Below the pieces are notes generated by a model, which was given only the letters and a program-made list of their open reading frames with translations, had not been told where the DNA came from and ran no database searches. Made by a program: the position numbers and the translations under genes. From Taklimakanibacter sp050246735 (GTDB lineage: Bacteria > Pseudomonadota > Alphaproteobacteria > Rhizobiales > Aestuariivirgaceae): a stretch of 64,000 bases of DNA. The stretch covers positions 124,001 through 188,000 of the forward strand of contig JBFWVM010000006.1 in assembly GCA_050246735.1 (NCBI GenBank), read 5' to 3'. The first letter of the stretch is position 1. Each line of letters begins with the position of its first letter. This document shows, in pieces, positions 41,278-50,458 of this stretch.

Positions 41278-42027
41278 ATGCAGTTCGCCGAGAGGTTCAG
41301 GGGACGGGTCGCGGTCATCACCGGCGGAGCGTCGGGCATCGGCTTCGCCATCGCCCGGCGCATCATCGCCGAAGGCGGCCGGGCGGCGTTGTGGGATGTG
41401 GACGCCAAGGCGGGGGCCGCCGCCGCATCGGCGCTCGGCAAGGAGGCGGTGGCGGTCGAGGCCGACGTCGGCGACGAGGCCAGCGTGAACCGGGCCGCGG
41501 CGCAAACCGCCGAAAGCCTCGGACAGATCGACATCCTGGTCACGAGTGCCGCCATCACCGGACCCAACGCGACCACCTGGGACTATCCGCCGGAGAAATG
41601 GCGCCAGGTGATCGACATCAACGTCAACGGCGTCTTCCATTGCTGCCGTGCCGTGGTGCCGCTCATGCAGGCCCGCGACTATGGCCGCATCGTCAATATC
41701 GCCTCGGTGGCCGGCAAGGAGGGCAATCCCAACGCGTCCGCCTATTCCACGTCGAAGGCGGCGGTGATCGGCCTCACCAAGTCGCTCGGCAAGGAGCTGG
41801 CGAGGACGAAGATCACCGTCAATTGCGTGACGCCGGCCGCGGTCAGGACGCCGATCTTCGACCAGATGACGCAGGCCCATATCGACTTCATGCTGTCCAA
41901 GATCCCGATGGGCCGCTTCGGCCTGGTCGAGGAGGTGGCGGCGCTCGTCACCTGGCTCGCGAGCGAGGAATGCTCGTTCTCGACCGGTGCCGTGTTCGAC
42001 GTGTCGGGGGGCAGGGCGACCTATTGA
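41278..42027 (+). CDS. Short-chain dehydrogenase/reductase
   Basis: A 249-residue classical SDR. It has TGGASGIGFAIA in the cofactor loop and an Asp in LWDVDAKAG favouring NAD. Catalytic IASVAGKEG (Ser) and YSTSKAAVIGLTKS (Tyr-x3-Lys) are intact, and the C-terminal PAAVRTPIFDQMT is present. The start at 41278 follows AAAGGGGGG; the open frame to 41236 lacks similarity. Probable polyol or sugar dehydrogenase. The FAD reductase gene follows 40 bases later. Confidence 0.88.
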   Translation: MQFAERFRGRVAVITGGASGIGFAIARRIIAEGGRAALWDVDAKAGAAAASALGKEAVAVEADVGDEASVNRAAAQTAESLGQIDILVTSAAITGPNATTWDYPPEKWRQVIDINVNGVFHCCRAVVPLMQARDYGRIVNIASVAGKEGNPNASAYSTSKAAVIGLTKSLGKELARTKITVNCVTPAAVRTPIFDQMTQAHIDFMLSKIPMGRFGLVEEVAALVTWLASEECSFSTGAVFDVSGGRATY

Positions 42028-42067
42028 GGCGATGGGAAACCGGCTCATGCCGGGAACGTGACGCGAC

Positions 42068-43279
42068 ATGAAGACCATCGTCATCATCGGCGGCGGCATG
42101 GCGGGGGCGCGGGCCTGCGTCAACCTGCGGGCGCAAGGCTATGCGGGAGGGATCGTCCTCCTCGCCGAAGAGAACCATCCGCCCTATGACCGTCCGCCCC
42201 TGTCGAAGTCCTCGATCACGCAGGCGGCCGAGCCGGCGCCGGTCCGGCTGATGGACGAGGCCATCGCGCGGGAGCTGGAGGTCGATCTGCGGCAGGGCGT
42301 CGCCGCCATCGCCCTCGATCCCGCGGCGAAGACGGTGCGGCTCGCGGACGGCTCGGCCGTCGCCTATGACAAGCTGCTGATCGCCACGGGTGCCCGCCCG
42401 CGCAAGCTCGCGGTTCCCGGCGGCGATCACGCGTTGACGCTGCGCAGCCACGAGGACTCGCTCGAGCTGCGGCGGCGCTTCCAGCCCGGCAAGTCCATCG
42501 TCATCATCGGCGGCGGCTTCATCGGCCTCGAGCTTGCATCGTCGGCAGTCGGGAAGGGCTGCCGCGTGACCGTGGTCGAGGCGCGGCCCCGCATCCTCAT
42601 GCGCGGCGTGCCGGAGGCGCTCGCCAGGATCGTGCATGAGCGGCATGCGAAAGCCGGCGTCACGATGCTCACTGGCGTGGGCCTGTCGCATCTCGGCGAG
42701 AACGGCGTGCATCTGGCCGACGGCCGGGTGCTCGGGGCCGACAGCATCATCGCCGGCGTCGGCGCCGTTCCGGAGACGAGGCTCGCGGCAGAGGCCGGCC
42801 TCGAGATCGACAACGGCATCGCCTGCGACCGGCATATGCGGACGTCGGACCCCGACATCCACGCCGCCGGCGACTGCGCGTCCTTCATTCATGCGAAGCT
42901 CGGCAGCCGGATCAGGCTCGAGGCCTGGCGCTCGGCCCAGGATCAGGCAGCCACGGCGGCGGAGACCATGCTGGGCGGAACAGCGGAGCATGCCGCCATC
43001 CCCTGGTTCTGGTCGGATCAGTATGAGCTCGGTCTTCAGATGACGGGCTTCGCGGAGCTGGGGCCGGCGACGGTTGTGCGGAAATCCGAGGAGGGCGCGC
43101 TCGTCCTCTTTCATCTGGCCGCGGACGGCACCCTCATGGGCGCGAGCGGGATCGGACCCGGCACGGCGGTCGCACGGGACATCAAGCTCTCCGAGATGAT
43201 GATCGCCCGGGCGCTGAAGCCGCCGGTGGACATGCTTGCCGATCCGAAGCAGCCTCTCAAGCCGCTGGTCAAGGGATAG
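42068..43279 (+). CDS. FAD-dependent ferredoxin-type reductase
   Basis: A 403-residue flavoprotein. The first dinucleotide fold begins KTIVIIGGGMAGARACVNLR, with PPYDRPPLSK as the FAD-family mark. The second fold is IVIIGGGFIGLELASSAVGK (NADH), and IHAAGDCASF ends the FAD-binding part, followed by the reductase C-terminal domain (WFWSDQYELGLQMTGFAE). It matches rhodocoxin/putidaredoxin reductases that feed electrons to ferredoxin-linked oxygenases or P450s. No ferredoxin or oxygenase gene is seen nearby, so the electron acceptor is unknown. Confidence 0.88.
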   Translation: MKTIVIIGGGMAGARACVNLRAQGYAGGIVLLAEENHPPYDRPPLSKSSITQAAEPAPVRLMDEAIARELEVDLRQGVAAIALDPAAKTVRLADGSAVAYDKLLIATGARPRKLAVPGGDHALTLRSHEDSLELRRRFQPGKSIVIIGGGFIGLELASSAVGKGCRVTVVEARPRILMRGVPEALARIVHERHAKAGVTMLTGVGLSHLGENGVHLADGRVLGADSIIAGVGAVPETRLAAEAGLEIDNGIACDRHMRTSDPDIHAAGDCASFIHAKLGSRIRLEAWRSAQDQAATAAETMLGGTAEHAAIPWFWSDQYELGLQMTGFAELGPATVVRKSEEGALVLFHLAADGTLMGASGIGPGTAVARDIKLSEMMIARALKPPVDMLADPKQPLKPLVKG

Positions 43280-43322
43280 GATGCATGGAAAACGGCGGCA
43301 TCATCTTCAACGGAGACATCGC

Positions 43323-44315
43323 ATGATCAGATTTGGCGTGATTGGCGCGGGGCGCATCGGCAAGGTGCATGCCAGGACGATCGCCCGGAACCCCAAGGCG
43401 GCGCTCGCCTATATCGCCGACGCCGTGCCCAAGGCCGCCCAGGACCTGGCCGGCCTGCATGGCGCCAAGGTCGCGAGCGTCGAGGAGATCATGCAGGCCC
43501 AGGACGTGGACGCCGTCCTCATCGGCTCGCCCACCGGGTTCCATGCCGGGCAGATCCAGGCCGCCTCGAACGCCGGCAAGGCCATCATGTGCGAAAAGCC
43601 GGTGTCGCTGGACGTGAAGACGATCGAAGAGACGCTGAAGGTGGTGGACAGGAACAGGTCCACATTGATGGTCGGCTTCAACCGCCGCTTCGATCCGCAT
43701 TTCGCCGAGCTCCAGTCGCGCGTCCGCAAGGGCGCCGTCGGTGCCATCGAGATCGTCACCGTCGTCTCGCGCGATCCGGGCCCGCCGCCTGCCGACTACG
43801 TCAGGGGATCGGGCGGCCTCTACCGCGACATGATGATCCATGATTTCGACATGGCGCGCTTCCTCATGGGCGAGGAATTCGCAGTGGTGCAGGCGCTGGG
43901 CGCCGCGCTCGTGGACAAGGCGATCGGCGAGGCGGGAGACGTCGACACGGCCGCGGTGCAGATGCAGACGGCGAGCGGGCGCATCGCCGTGATCACCAAT
44001 TCGCGCCGCGCCACCTATGGCTACGACCAGCGCCTGGAAGTGCACGGTGCTAAGGGCATGCTCGCGGCCCGCAACGTGCACAACACCACCGTCGAGCTGC
44101 ATGACGCGCAGGGCACTCAAGCGGATCCGATCCAGAACTTCTTCCTGGAGCGCTATGCCCAGGCCTATGCCAACGAGCTCGACGCCTTCATCAGCGCCGT
44201 CGAAAAGGGCGACCGGGATCCCCGGCCCAACGGCGTCGACGGCTTGCGGGCGCAGATCCTCGCCGATGCCGCGACCCAGTCCTGGAAGAGCGGAAAGTCG
44301 GTACGCGTAGGGTAA
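43323..44315 (+). CDS. iolG: Inositol 2-dehydrogenase-like Gfo/Idh/MocA oxidoreductase
   Basis: A 330-residue protein. The Rossmann motif IRFGVIGAGRIGKVHARTIA opens it, CEKPVSLD is the EKP motif, and FNRRFDPHFAELQSRVRKG, GGLYRDMMIHDFDMARFLMG and SRRATYGYDQRLEVHG follow. The D-x-x-x-H pair in MMIHDFDMARF carries the catalytic Asp/His. The whole pattern is that of bacterial IolG, which oxidises myo-inositol to scyllo-inosose with NAD. The start at 43323 follows CGGAGA. No other iol genes are adjacent, so a related polyol substrate remains possible. Confidence 0.82.
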   Translation: MIRFGVIGAGRIGKVHARTIARNPKAALAYIADAVPKAAQDLAGLHGAKVASVEEIMQAQDVDAVLIGSPTGFHAGQIQAASNAGKAIMCEKPVSLDVKTIEETLKVVDRNRSTLMVGFNRRFDPHFAELQSRVRKGAVGAIEIVTVVSRDPGPPPADYVRGSGGLYRDMMIHDFDMARFLMGEEFAVVQALGAALVDKAIGEAGDVDTAAVQMQTASGRIAVITNSRRATYGYDQRLEVHGAKGMLAARNVHNTTVELHDAQGTQADPIQNFFLERYAQAYANELDAFISAVEKGDRDPRPNGVDGLRAQILADAATQSWKSGKSVRVG

Positions 44316-44565
44316 GTGCCGGCCCGGGGAAGATGTGCCGGCCCGTCCGGGCCCCGACGTTGCAGATTCGCCACAGATCGCCGCTCCCGGCACGTCATGG
44401 CCGGATCCCGCCCGGCCCTCCAGTCTCGACGTTGCTCGGCTGTCGCGAGAAGAGTCTGGATGGCCGCCTCAGGGACGGCCATGACGAGGGGAGGGGCCGG
44501 GAACCTCTTGACCTCATCCAAGAAGCTCGGCAACATGTTAGTAAGTTGTCACGATGTAGTCGGTT

Positions 44566-45468
44566 ATGAACGAGCTCGAAATCTTTGGTCTTTCAGCCGC
44601 GCTGATCACGCCCTTCACGCCCGAAGGCTCGGTCGACCTCGCGCGCCTGCTGCGCCATGCGCATTACGTCCTGGCCGAGGGCTGCGACGGCATCACGCTG
44701 TTCGGAACGACCGGCGAAGGCTTCTCGATCGGCCTGCGGGAGCGCGCCCGCATGCTGGGCGGCGTGGTCGGCGGCGGCATAAGGCCCGAGCAGATCCATG
44801 CCGGCGTCTCGGCGACGGCGGTGGCCGATGCCGTCGAGCAGGCGCGGCTCGCCCTGGATTTCGGCGCGCGCGGTCTCCTGCTGGCGCCGCCCTACTACCT
44901 CAAGGGACCGAGCGAGGAAGGGCTGTTCGCCTGGTTCGCGCGGGTGATCGAGGGCATCGGGGCGGCGGCGCGCGGCGTCATCCTCTATCACATTCCCGGG
45001 CAGACCGCCGTCCCCCTGTCGGTCGATCTCGTGGGCCGCCTGAAACGGGCCTTCCCGCAGGTGATCGCGGGAGTCAAGGATTCCTCCGGCGACAAGGCGA
45101 CGACCGAAGCCTTTCTCGCGGCGCATGGTGAACTGGCGATCCTCGTCGGCGAGGAGCGCCATCTCGCCGAGGCCATGGGCAAGGGTGCGCAAGGTTCGAT
45201 CTGCGGGCTCGCCAATCTGGCGCCCTGGCTGCTCAGCGACGTCATCCACAAGGGCGCCGACAATCCGCTGATCCGGCCGGCGGTCGATCTGATCGCCTCC
45301 TATCCCGTCCTGCCGGCGGTGAAGGCGCTCGTCGCCAATATCCATGGCGACGACGCCTATGCCCGCACGCGGCCGCCGCTGGTCGATCTTCCGGCAAAGG
45401 AGCGGCGCGAGATCACGAGCGCCTATGCGGCGCTGCTGGCCCTCGGGCAGGGGCGAAAGCGGGCATGA
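44566..45468 (+). CDS. Dihydrodipicolinate synthase family lyase/aldolase
   Basis: A 300-residue TIM-barrel. GTTGEG (47-52), catalytic Tyr141 (LYHIPGQ) and Schiff-base Lys171 (AGVKDSSGD) are the DapA/NAL family residues. Members condense or cleave pyruvate with aldehydes: 4-hydroxy-tetrahydrodipicolinate synthase, N-acetylneuraminate lyase, and 2-keto-3-deoxy-sugar-acid aldolase/dehydratase. The gene overlaps a GntR regulator gene and precedes a sugar importer, so a catabolic keto-acid aldolase is more likely than lysine synthesis. The 250 bases upstream (44316-44565) hold no recognisable gene. Confidence 0.87.
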   Translation: MNELEIFGLSAALITPFTPEGSVDLARLLRHAHYVLAEGCDGITLFGTTGEGFSIGLRERARMLGGVVGGGIRPEQIHAGVSATAVADAVEQARLALDFGARGLLLAPPYYLKGPSEEGLFAWFARVIEGIGAAARGVILYHIPGQTAVPLSVDLVGRLKRAFPQVIAGVKDSSGDKATTEAFLAAHGELAILVGEERHLAEAMGKGAQGSICGLANLAPWLLSDVIHKGADNPLIRPAVDLIASYPVLPAVKALVANIHGDDAYARTRPPLVDLPAKERREITSAYAALLALGQGRKRA

Positions 45469-46127
45469 GCGATCCCGCCCATGAAGCGCTGAAGCTGCGC
45501 GAGCAGGCCTATGTCGGCTATACGAGGAGCCTGCTCGCCAACAAGATCAAGCCGGGGCAATTCATCACCCAGCGCCAGCTCGTCGCCATCACCGGGCTGC
45601 CGCTCGGGGCCATCCGCGAGCTGGTGCCGCGGCTCGAGGCGGAAGGGCTGATCCGCACCGCGCCGCATCGCGGCATGCAGGTGCCGCAGGTCGACATCCA
45701 GCTGGTCCGCAACGCCTTCCAGTTCAGGCTGTTCCTCGAGGAAGCGGCGGTGCGCATCTTCGCCCGCACCGCCCCCGCTGAGCTCATCGCCGACATAAGG
45801 CTGAAGCACGTGGCGGTCCTCGCCCGCCACGACGCGGGCGAGGACGAGGGCCTGATGGAGGAGGCGGAAGCGACCGACCTCCTGCTGCACGAGGCGGTGA
45901 TCGGCCATCTCGGCAACGAGATCGTCGCCAATGCCTATCGGGTCAACTGGATCAAGATCAAGCTGATCCGGCTGGCGGAGACGCGGCTCTATGTGCGGAT
46001 GATCCCGCAGGTGATCGGCGAGCACATGAAGATCATCGAGGCGATCGAGCGCCGCGACGAGGAGGCTGCGGCGCGCGCCATGGCGGAGCATATCGGCGTC
46101 GCGCGCCAGCGCGCCCTGACCATTTGA
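45465..46127 (+). CDS. GntR family regulator (FCD-type)
   Basis: A 220-residue regulator. Winged helix: IKPGQFITQRQLVAITGLPL, then GAIRELVPRLEAEGLIRTAP. The helical effector domain has FQFRLFLEEAAVRIFARTAP, LLLHEAVIGHLGNEIVANAY and GEHMKIIEAIERRDEEAAAR. Its start overlaps the DapA-family stop by 4 bases, so it is co-transcribed and probably autoregulates this gene group and the downstream importer. Confidence 0.87.
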   Translation: MSDPAHEALKLREQAYVGYTRSLLANKIKPGQFITQRQLVAITGLPLGAIRELVPRLEAEGLIRTAPHRGMQVPQVDIQLVRNAFQFRLFLEEAAVRIFARTAPAELIADIRLKHVAVLARHDAGEDEGLMEEAEATDLLLHEAVIGHLGNEIVANAYRVNWIKIKLIRLAETRLYVRMIPQVIGEHMKIIEAIERRDEEAAARAMAEHIGVARQRALTI

Positions 46128-46284
46128 GAGGACCGATGGAGGACCGTCACGGCCTGTTTTCCGGAGAGCCGACCGATGATACCTTCGCCTGGGCATGGCG
46201 GGAAGGTCATCGCGGCTTCCGAACGGCGCCGGGCGAGTGGCATCACCGCACGACGAAGACTTGCCAAAGCAGATGGAGGAAAAG

Positions 46285-47619
46285 ATGACGAGCACTAGAT
46301 TCAGGCCCAGCCGGCGCGACGTCCTCTCGGGCGTTGCGGCCCTCGGCGCTCTCGGCGCGGCCGGCGTCCGGCCGGCCTTCTCGGCCGAAGTCGACTGGAA
46401 GAGGTTCTCGGGCCAGACGCTCGAGGTCAACCTAGTCAAGAGCCCGCGCAGCGACACGCTCCTCAAATATCTCGGCGAGTTCGAGGACATGACCGGCATC
46501 AAGGTCAATGCCGAGGCGACTCCCGAGCAGCAGCAGCGCCAGAAGACGGTCATCGAGCTCAGCTCCGGCAAGCCGAGCTTCGACGTCGTCCACCTGTCCT
46601 ATCACGTGCAGAAGCGGCAGTTCGAGAAGGGCGGGTGGCTGGCCGATATCGGCGGCTTCCTCAAGGACCCCTCGCTCACCGATGCCAAGACGACGGAGAG
46701 CGACTTCGCCGATGCCGGCCTCGATTTCGCCAAGGACGCCGACGGCACGCTGCACTCCCTGCCGTTCTCGGTCGACTACTGGATCATCTACTGGAACAAG
46801 GAGCTCTTCCAGGCCAAGGGCCTGGCCTATCCGGCGACCTTCGACGACATGGTCAAGACGGCCGCGGCGCTCACCGACAAGGATGCCGGCATCTTCGGCT
46901 TTGTCGCGCGCGGGCTCAAGAACGCCAACGTGCCGGTGTGGACGTCGCTGCTGCTCGGCTTCGACAAATACACGGTGGAGAACGGCGCGCTGCAGACGGA
47001 GAGCCCCGAGGCGGTCGAGGCCGCCCAGATCTACAAGGAGCTGATGACCAAGTCCGCGCCGCCCGGCGTGGCCGGGTTCAACTGGGCGGAATCGCAGTCG
47101 GCGTTCCTCCAGGGCAAGATCGGCATGTGGTTCGACGGCGTCGGCTTCGCGCCGCCGTTGGAGGATCCCAACAAGTCCCGGGTGGTCGGCAAGGTCGGCT
47201 ACGGCATCATGCCGAAAGGGCCCAAGGCGCATGCCTCCGGCACTTTCGGGGACGGCATCGCCGTCACCGCCGCCAGCGAGAAGAAGGAGGCCGCCTATCT
47301 GTTCTGCCAGTGGGCGGTCTCGCCGGTCATGGGCGCGCGGCTCCTGCAGGCCGGCGCCGGAGTCCCGTTCCGCAAGTCGGTCCTCGGCGACCAGAAGGTC
47401 CGCGCCGGCGTCACCATGCCGGGCGAATGGGTGGATGCGGTCGCGGGATCCGGCGAGATCAGCCGCCTGGCCCTGCCGGTCATCGTCCCGGTCACCGAGT
47501 TCCGCGACACGTTCGGCGTGGCGCTGACCAACCTGATCGCCGGCGGCGATCCGGCCGAAGAGCTGAAGAAGGCGACCGAGGCCTTCAAGCCGGTGCTTGA
47601 GAAGAGCGAAAAGGCCTGA
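46285..47619 (+). CDS. Extracellular sugar-binding protein of ATPase-less importer
   Basis: A 444-residue protein with a twin-arginine-like leader, RFRPSRRDVLSGVAALGALG, ending near AFSA-EVDW (about residue 34). SBP family 1 features include YLGEFEDMTGIKVNAEATPE, SFDVVHLSYHVQKRQFEKGG, VDYWIIYWNKELFQAKGLAY and GKIGMWFDGVGFAPPLEDP. The start at 46285 is supported by GGAGG just before it. Its stop shares one base with the ATG of the next permease. Ligand unknown. Confidence 0.88.
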   Translation: MTSTRFRPSRRDVLSGVAALGALGAAGVRPAFSAEVDWKRFSGQTLEVNLVKSPRSDTLLKYLGEFEDMTGIKVNAEATPEQQQRQKTVIELSSGKPSFDVVHLSYHVQKRQFEKGGWLADIGGFLKDPSLTDAKTTESDFADAGLDFAKDADGTLHSLPFSVDYWIIYWNKELFQAKGLAYPATFDDMVKTAAALTDKDAGIFGFVARGLKNANVPVWTSLLLGFDKYTVENGALQTESPEAVEAAQIYKELMTKSAPPGVAGFNWAESQSAFLQGKIGMWFDGVGFAPPLEDPNKSRVVGKVGYGIMPKGPKAHASGTFGDGIAVTAASEKKEAAYLFCQWAVSPVMGARLLQAGAGVPFRKSVLGDQKVRAGVTMPGEWVDAVAGSGEISRLALPVIVPVTEFRDTFGVALTNLIAGGDPAEELKKATEAFKPVLEKSEKA

Positions 47620-48554
47620 TGGCGGAAGCCGCCCGGGCGGCGGACCTTCCCGCCCATGGAGCAGTAGGGCGCCGGCCGGCGAGGCTGGCGCCCGATTACT
47701 GGCTTTTCGTGCTGCCGGCGCTCGTCGTCGTGCTGGCGGTCATCGTCTTTCCGTGGGCCTTCACGATCTGGATGAGCGGCAACGAATGGACTCTGGGCCA
47801 GCCGCGCAGCTTCGTCGGCATGGCCAACTACATCAGGCTGTGGTCCGACCCGCGCTTCTGGGAGTCGCTCGGCCACACGCTGTGGTACACGGTGCTGTCG
47901 GTGGTCATGCCGCTCGTTCTCGGCACGCTGGCGGCGCTCGTCTTCGACGCGCGCTTTCCGCTGCGCGGCTTACTGCGCGGCATCTTCGTGATGCCGATGA
48001 TGGCGACGCCCGTCGCCGTCGCGCTGGTCTGGACGATGATGTTCCATCCGCAGCTCGGCGTGCTCAACTATCTCCTGTCGCTCGCCGGCATCCCGGCGCA
48101 GGAATGGATCTTCAACCCGGCGACCGTCATCCCCTCGCTGGTCGCCGTCGAGACCTGGCAGTGGACGCCGCTGGTCATGCTGATCGTCCTCGGCGGCCTC
48201 GCCTCCCTGCCGCGCGAGCCTTTCGAAAGCGCCGAGATCGACGGCGCCAACGCCTGGCAGAAGTTCCGCCACCTGACACTGCCGATGATCTCGCCCTTCA
48301 TCATGGTGGCCATGATCATCCGCACCATAGACGCGCTCAAGAGCTTCGACATCATCTATGCGATGACCCAGGGCGGACCCGGCACGGCGTCGGAGACGAT
48401 CAACATCTATCTCTACAACACCGCCTTCGCCTATTACGACATCGGCTACTCGTCGGCGATGGTGGTCATCTTCTTCGTCATCATCGTGGCTCTGTCCCTG
48501 GTCCTGCTGATGCTGCGCCAGCGCATGCGGTGGTCGCAGGCGGAGGGCCGATGA
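47619..48554 (+). CDS. Sugar ABC transporter permease (MalF-type)
   Basis: A 311-residue permease. The first helix is LFVLPALVVVLAVIVFPWAF, followed by TIWMSGNEWTLGQPRSFVGM. The EAA loop is FESAEIDGANAWQKFRHLTL, and IYAMTQGGPGTASETINIYL is the family signature. It is translated with a 1-base overlap after the binding protein and overlaps the next permease by 4 bases. Confidence 0.9.
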   Translation: MAEAARAADLPAHGAVGRRPARLAPDYWLFVLPALVVVLAVIVFPWAFTIWMSGNEWTLGQPRSFVGMANYIRLWSDPRFWESLGHTLWYTVLSVVMPLVLGTLAALVFDARFPLRGLLRGIFVMPMMATPVAVALVWTMMFHPQLGVLNYLLSLAGIPAQEWIFNPATVIPSLVAVETWQWTPLVMLIVLGGLASLPREPFESAEIDGANAWQKFRHLTLPMISPFIMVAMIIRTIDALKSFDIIYAMTQGGPGTASETINIYLYNTAFAYYDIGYSSAMVVIFFVIIVALSLVLLMLRQRMRWSQAEGR

Positions 48555-49372
48555 GCAAGGGCTTCCTCGACCGCCTCGGTCTGCTGTTCCTGGCGCTCGT
48601 CGTCGTATCGCCGGCCGTCCTGTTCTTCCTGTGGATGCTGTCGCTGTCGCTGAAGTTCGAGATCGACAACGGCGCCTATCCGCCGATCCTGATTCCGGAC
48701 CGTTTCGCCTGGTCGAACTACGCGCAGGTGTTCCGCGAGAACAATTTCCTTCTCTATCTGCGCAACTCGATCGTGGTCACCGGCACGGCGACGGCGCTCG
48801 CTCTGCTGATCGGCGTGCCGGCCGGCTATGGCATCGCCCGGCTCAAGGCCGGCAAGGCCGCGATGGTGGTGATGATCGCCCGCATGACGCCCGGGCTCTC
48901 CTATCTCATACCGCTCTATCTCCTGTTCCAGTGGGTGGGGCTGGTCGGCACGATCTGGCCGCAGATCATCATCCACCTGGTCGTCACCGTGCCCATCGTG
49001 GTCTGGGTCATGATCGGCTATTTCGAGACGACCCCGATCGAGCTCGAGGAGGCCGCGAGCATCGACGGCGCCAATGCCTGGCAGGTGTTCGCCATGGTGG
49101 CGCTGCCGATCGCCAGACCCGGCATCGTCGTGGCGCTCATCCTCGCCGTCATCTTCTCCTGGAACAACTTCGTCTTCGGCGTGGTGCTGGCCAACCGCGA
49201 GACGCGCACCCTGCCGGTCGCCGTCTACAACATGCTGTCCTACGAGCAGGTGAGCTGGGGGCCGCTCGCCGCCGCCGCACTGGTGGTGACGCTGCCCGTC
49301 CTCGTGCTCACGATGGTCGCGCAAAGGCAGATCGTGGCCGGACTGACGGCCGGCGCGGTCAAGGGCGGGTGA
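48551..49372 (+). CDS. Sugar ABC transporter permease (MalG-type)
   Basis: A 273-residue permease. Helix 1 is LGLLFLALVVVSPAVLFFLW; then comes the periplasmic segment YPPILIPDRFAWSNYAQVFR. The EAA loop is IELEEAASIDGANAWQVFAM, and the C-terminus is QIVAGLTAGAVKGG. It ends this importer gene group; no ATPase gene follows, and the next gene is unrelated (TerB-like). Confidence 0.9.
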   Translation: MSKGFLDRLGLLFLALVVVSPAVLFFLWMLSLSLKFEIDNGAYPPILIPDRFAWSNYAQVFRENNFLLYLRNSIVVTGTATALALLIGVPAGYGIARLKAGKAAMVVMIARMTPGLSYLIPLYLLFQWVGLVGTIWPQIIIHLVVTVPIVVWVMIGYFETTPIELEEAASIDGANAWQVFAMVALPIARPGIVVALILAVIFSWNNFVFGVVLANRETRTLPVAVYNMLSYEQVSWGPLAAAALVVTLPVLVLTMVAQRQIVAGLTAGAVKGG

Positions 49373-49519
49373 CGGTCCCGGCCATCACGATCCCGGGCTG
49401 ATCTCGACGGGACATCATTAATTCGGCGCAAGCCGACGCGGAAAGCTTGCGCCGGCCTCGCAGCCATCCCAACTTCTCCACATTCGCAACTTACTGCCGT
49501 CCTCGTCGATGGAGGCCAC

Positions 49520-49993
49520 ATGATCGATCGTTTGCTGGATTTCCTGAGCGGCCGCGCCGCGCCGGCCGTTGCGGGCAGGAGCGCCGCCGACATCGAGCAT
49601 GCGGTCGCAGCCCTGCTGGTCGAGGCCGCGCGCATGGACGAGAATTTCGACGCGAGGGAGCGTTCGACCATCGAGCGCCTCCTCGCGGGCAGATTTGATC
49701 TCGACCCCGGCGCGGTCAAGGCGCTGATCGCGGACGCCGAGCGCGAGGTGCAGAATTCGACCCAGTATTATCCGTTCACGCGACGGATCAACGACCGGCT
49801 GAGCGGCGAAGAGCGCGTCCGGATCATCGAGATGCTGTGGAAGGTCGCCTATGCGGACGGAGTCCTCGACGCTTACGAGGACATGCTGCTGCGCCGGATC
49901 GCCGGACTGATCCATGTCAGCGATCTCGACCGCGGCCTGGCGCGGAAGAGGGCGCTGGACGGCGTCGGGGTCCTCGACAGGCCGGAAGGGTGA
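49520..49993 (+). CDS. TerB-family (tellurite resistance protein B-like) protein
   Basis: A 157-residue cytoplasmic, all-helical protein. DIEHAVAALLVEAARMDENF has the acidic pair of the TerB metal-binding repeat, and the second repeat is MLWKVAYADGVLDAYEDMLL. Length and pattern match COG4103-type proteins found singly in many alphaproteobacteria. Tellurite resistance itself is not implied without the other ter genes. ATG 49520 is preceded by GGAGGCCAC. Confidence 0.82.
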   Translation: MIDRLLDFLSGRAAPAVAGRSAADIEHAVAALLVEAARMDENFDARERSTIERLLAGRFDLDPGAVKALIADAEREVQNSTQYYPFTRRINDRLSGEERVRIIEMLWKVAYADGVLDAYEDMLLRRIAGLIHVSDLDRGLARKRALDGVGVLDRPEG

Positions 49994-50458
49994 GCCGCAG
50001 GATCCACTTTCCGCGGCCCGGCTGGAGCGCACCTCAAGACCTTGGATTCGTGGACAAATCAGCGGCAGTCAGATCAGGGAATCCGGGAGCGCAACTTTGG
50101 CTCTTGACTCTGTCTTGACATAAGGTAACTTTGGATTGTTGCAAATCAGCAATCGGGTTGCACAGCACAGAGCAGCAAGAAGCCCAGGAACAGCCTGTTT
50201 GCCGGACTGCCGGTCGCGAACAGCACCGCCAGTGTGGCTCTCCAACTTCCCAAGCGTCGGCACGACAAACGGTTGCCAGAAACGGGTTGCGCTCCGCGGG
50301 TGAGCGACAATCGCATTTGAACTCGGTATCGACTGCGAATTTTGATGCGGTCGGGAATCATGCGCGCCAGAGATATTGAGCGCCGACAGCTTGCCATGGC
50401 CGCTCAGGGGCAACCGGGCGACTTTGGTTTGCGGGCCGGCGCCGGGGTGGGGAAATCA

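Noticed and set aside
46136..46288. A 50-codon open frame between the GntR gene and the binding-protein gene
   Set aside because: No ribosome binding site or recognisable sequence, and it runs into the binding-protein start in another frame; treated as untranslated leader.
50095..50160. TTGACT/TTGACA boxes as a promoter for the unknown exported protein
   Set aside because: Two -35-like boxes are present but no convincing -10 at 16-18 bases, and they lie more than 300 bases upstream of the gene.
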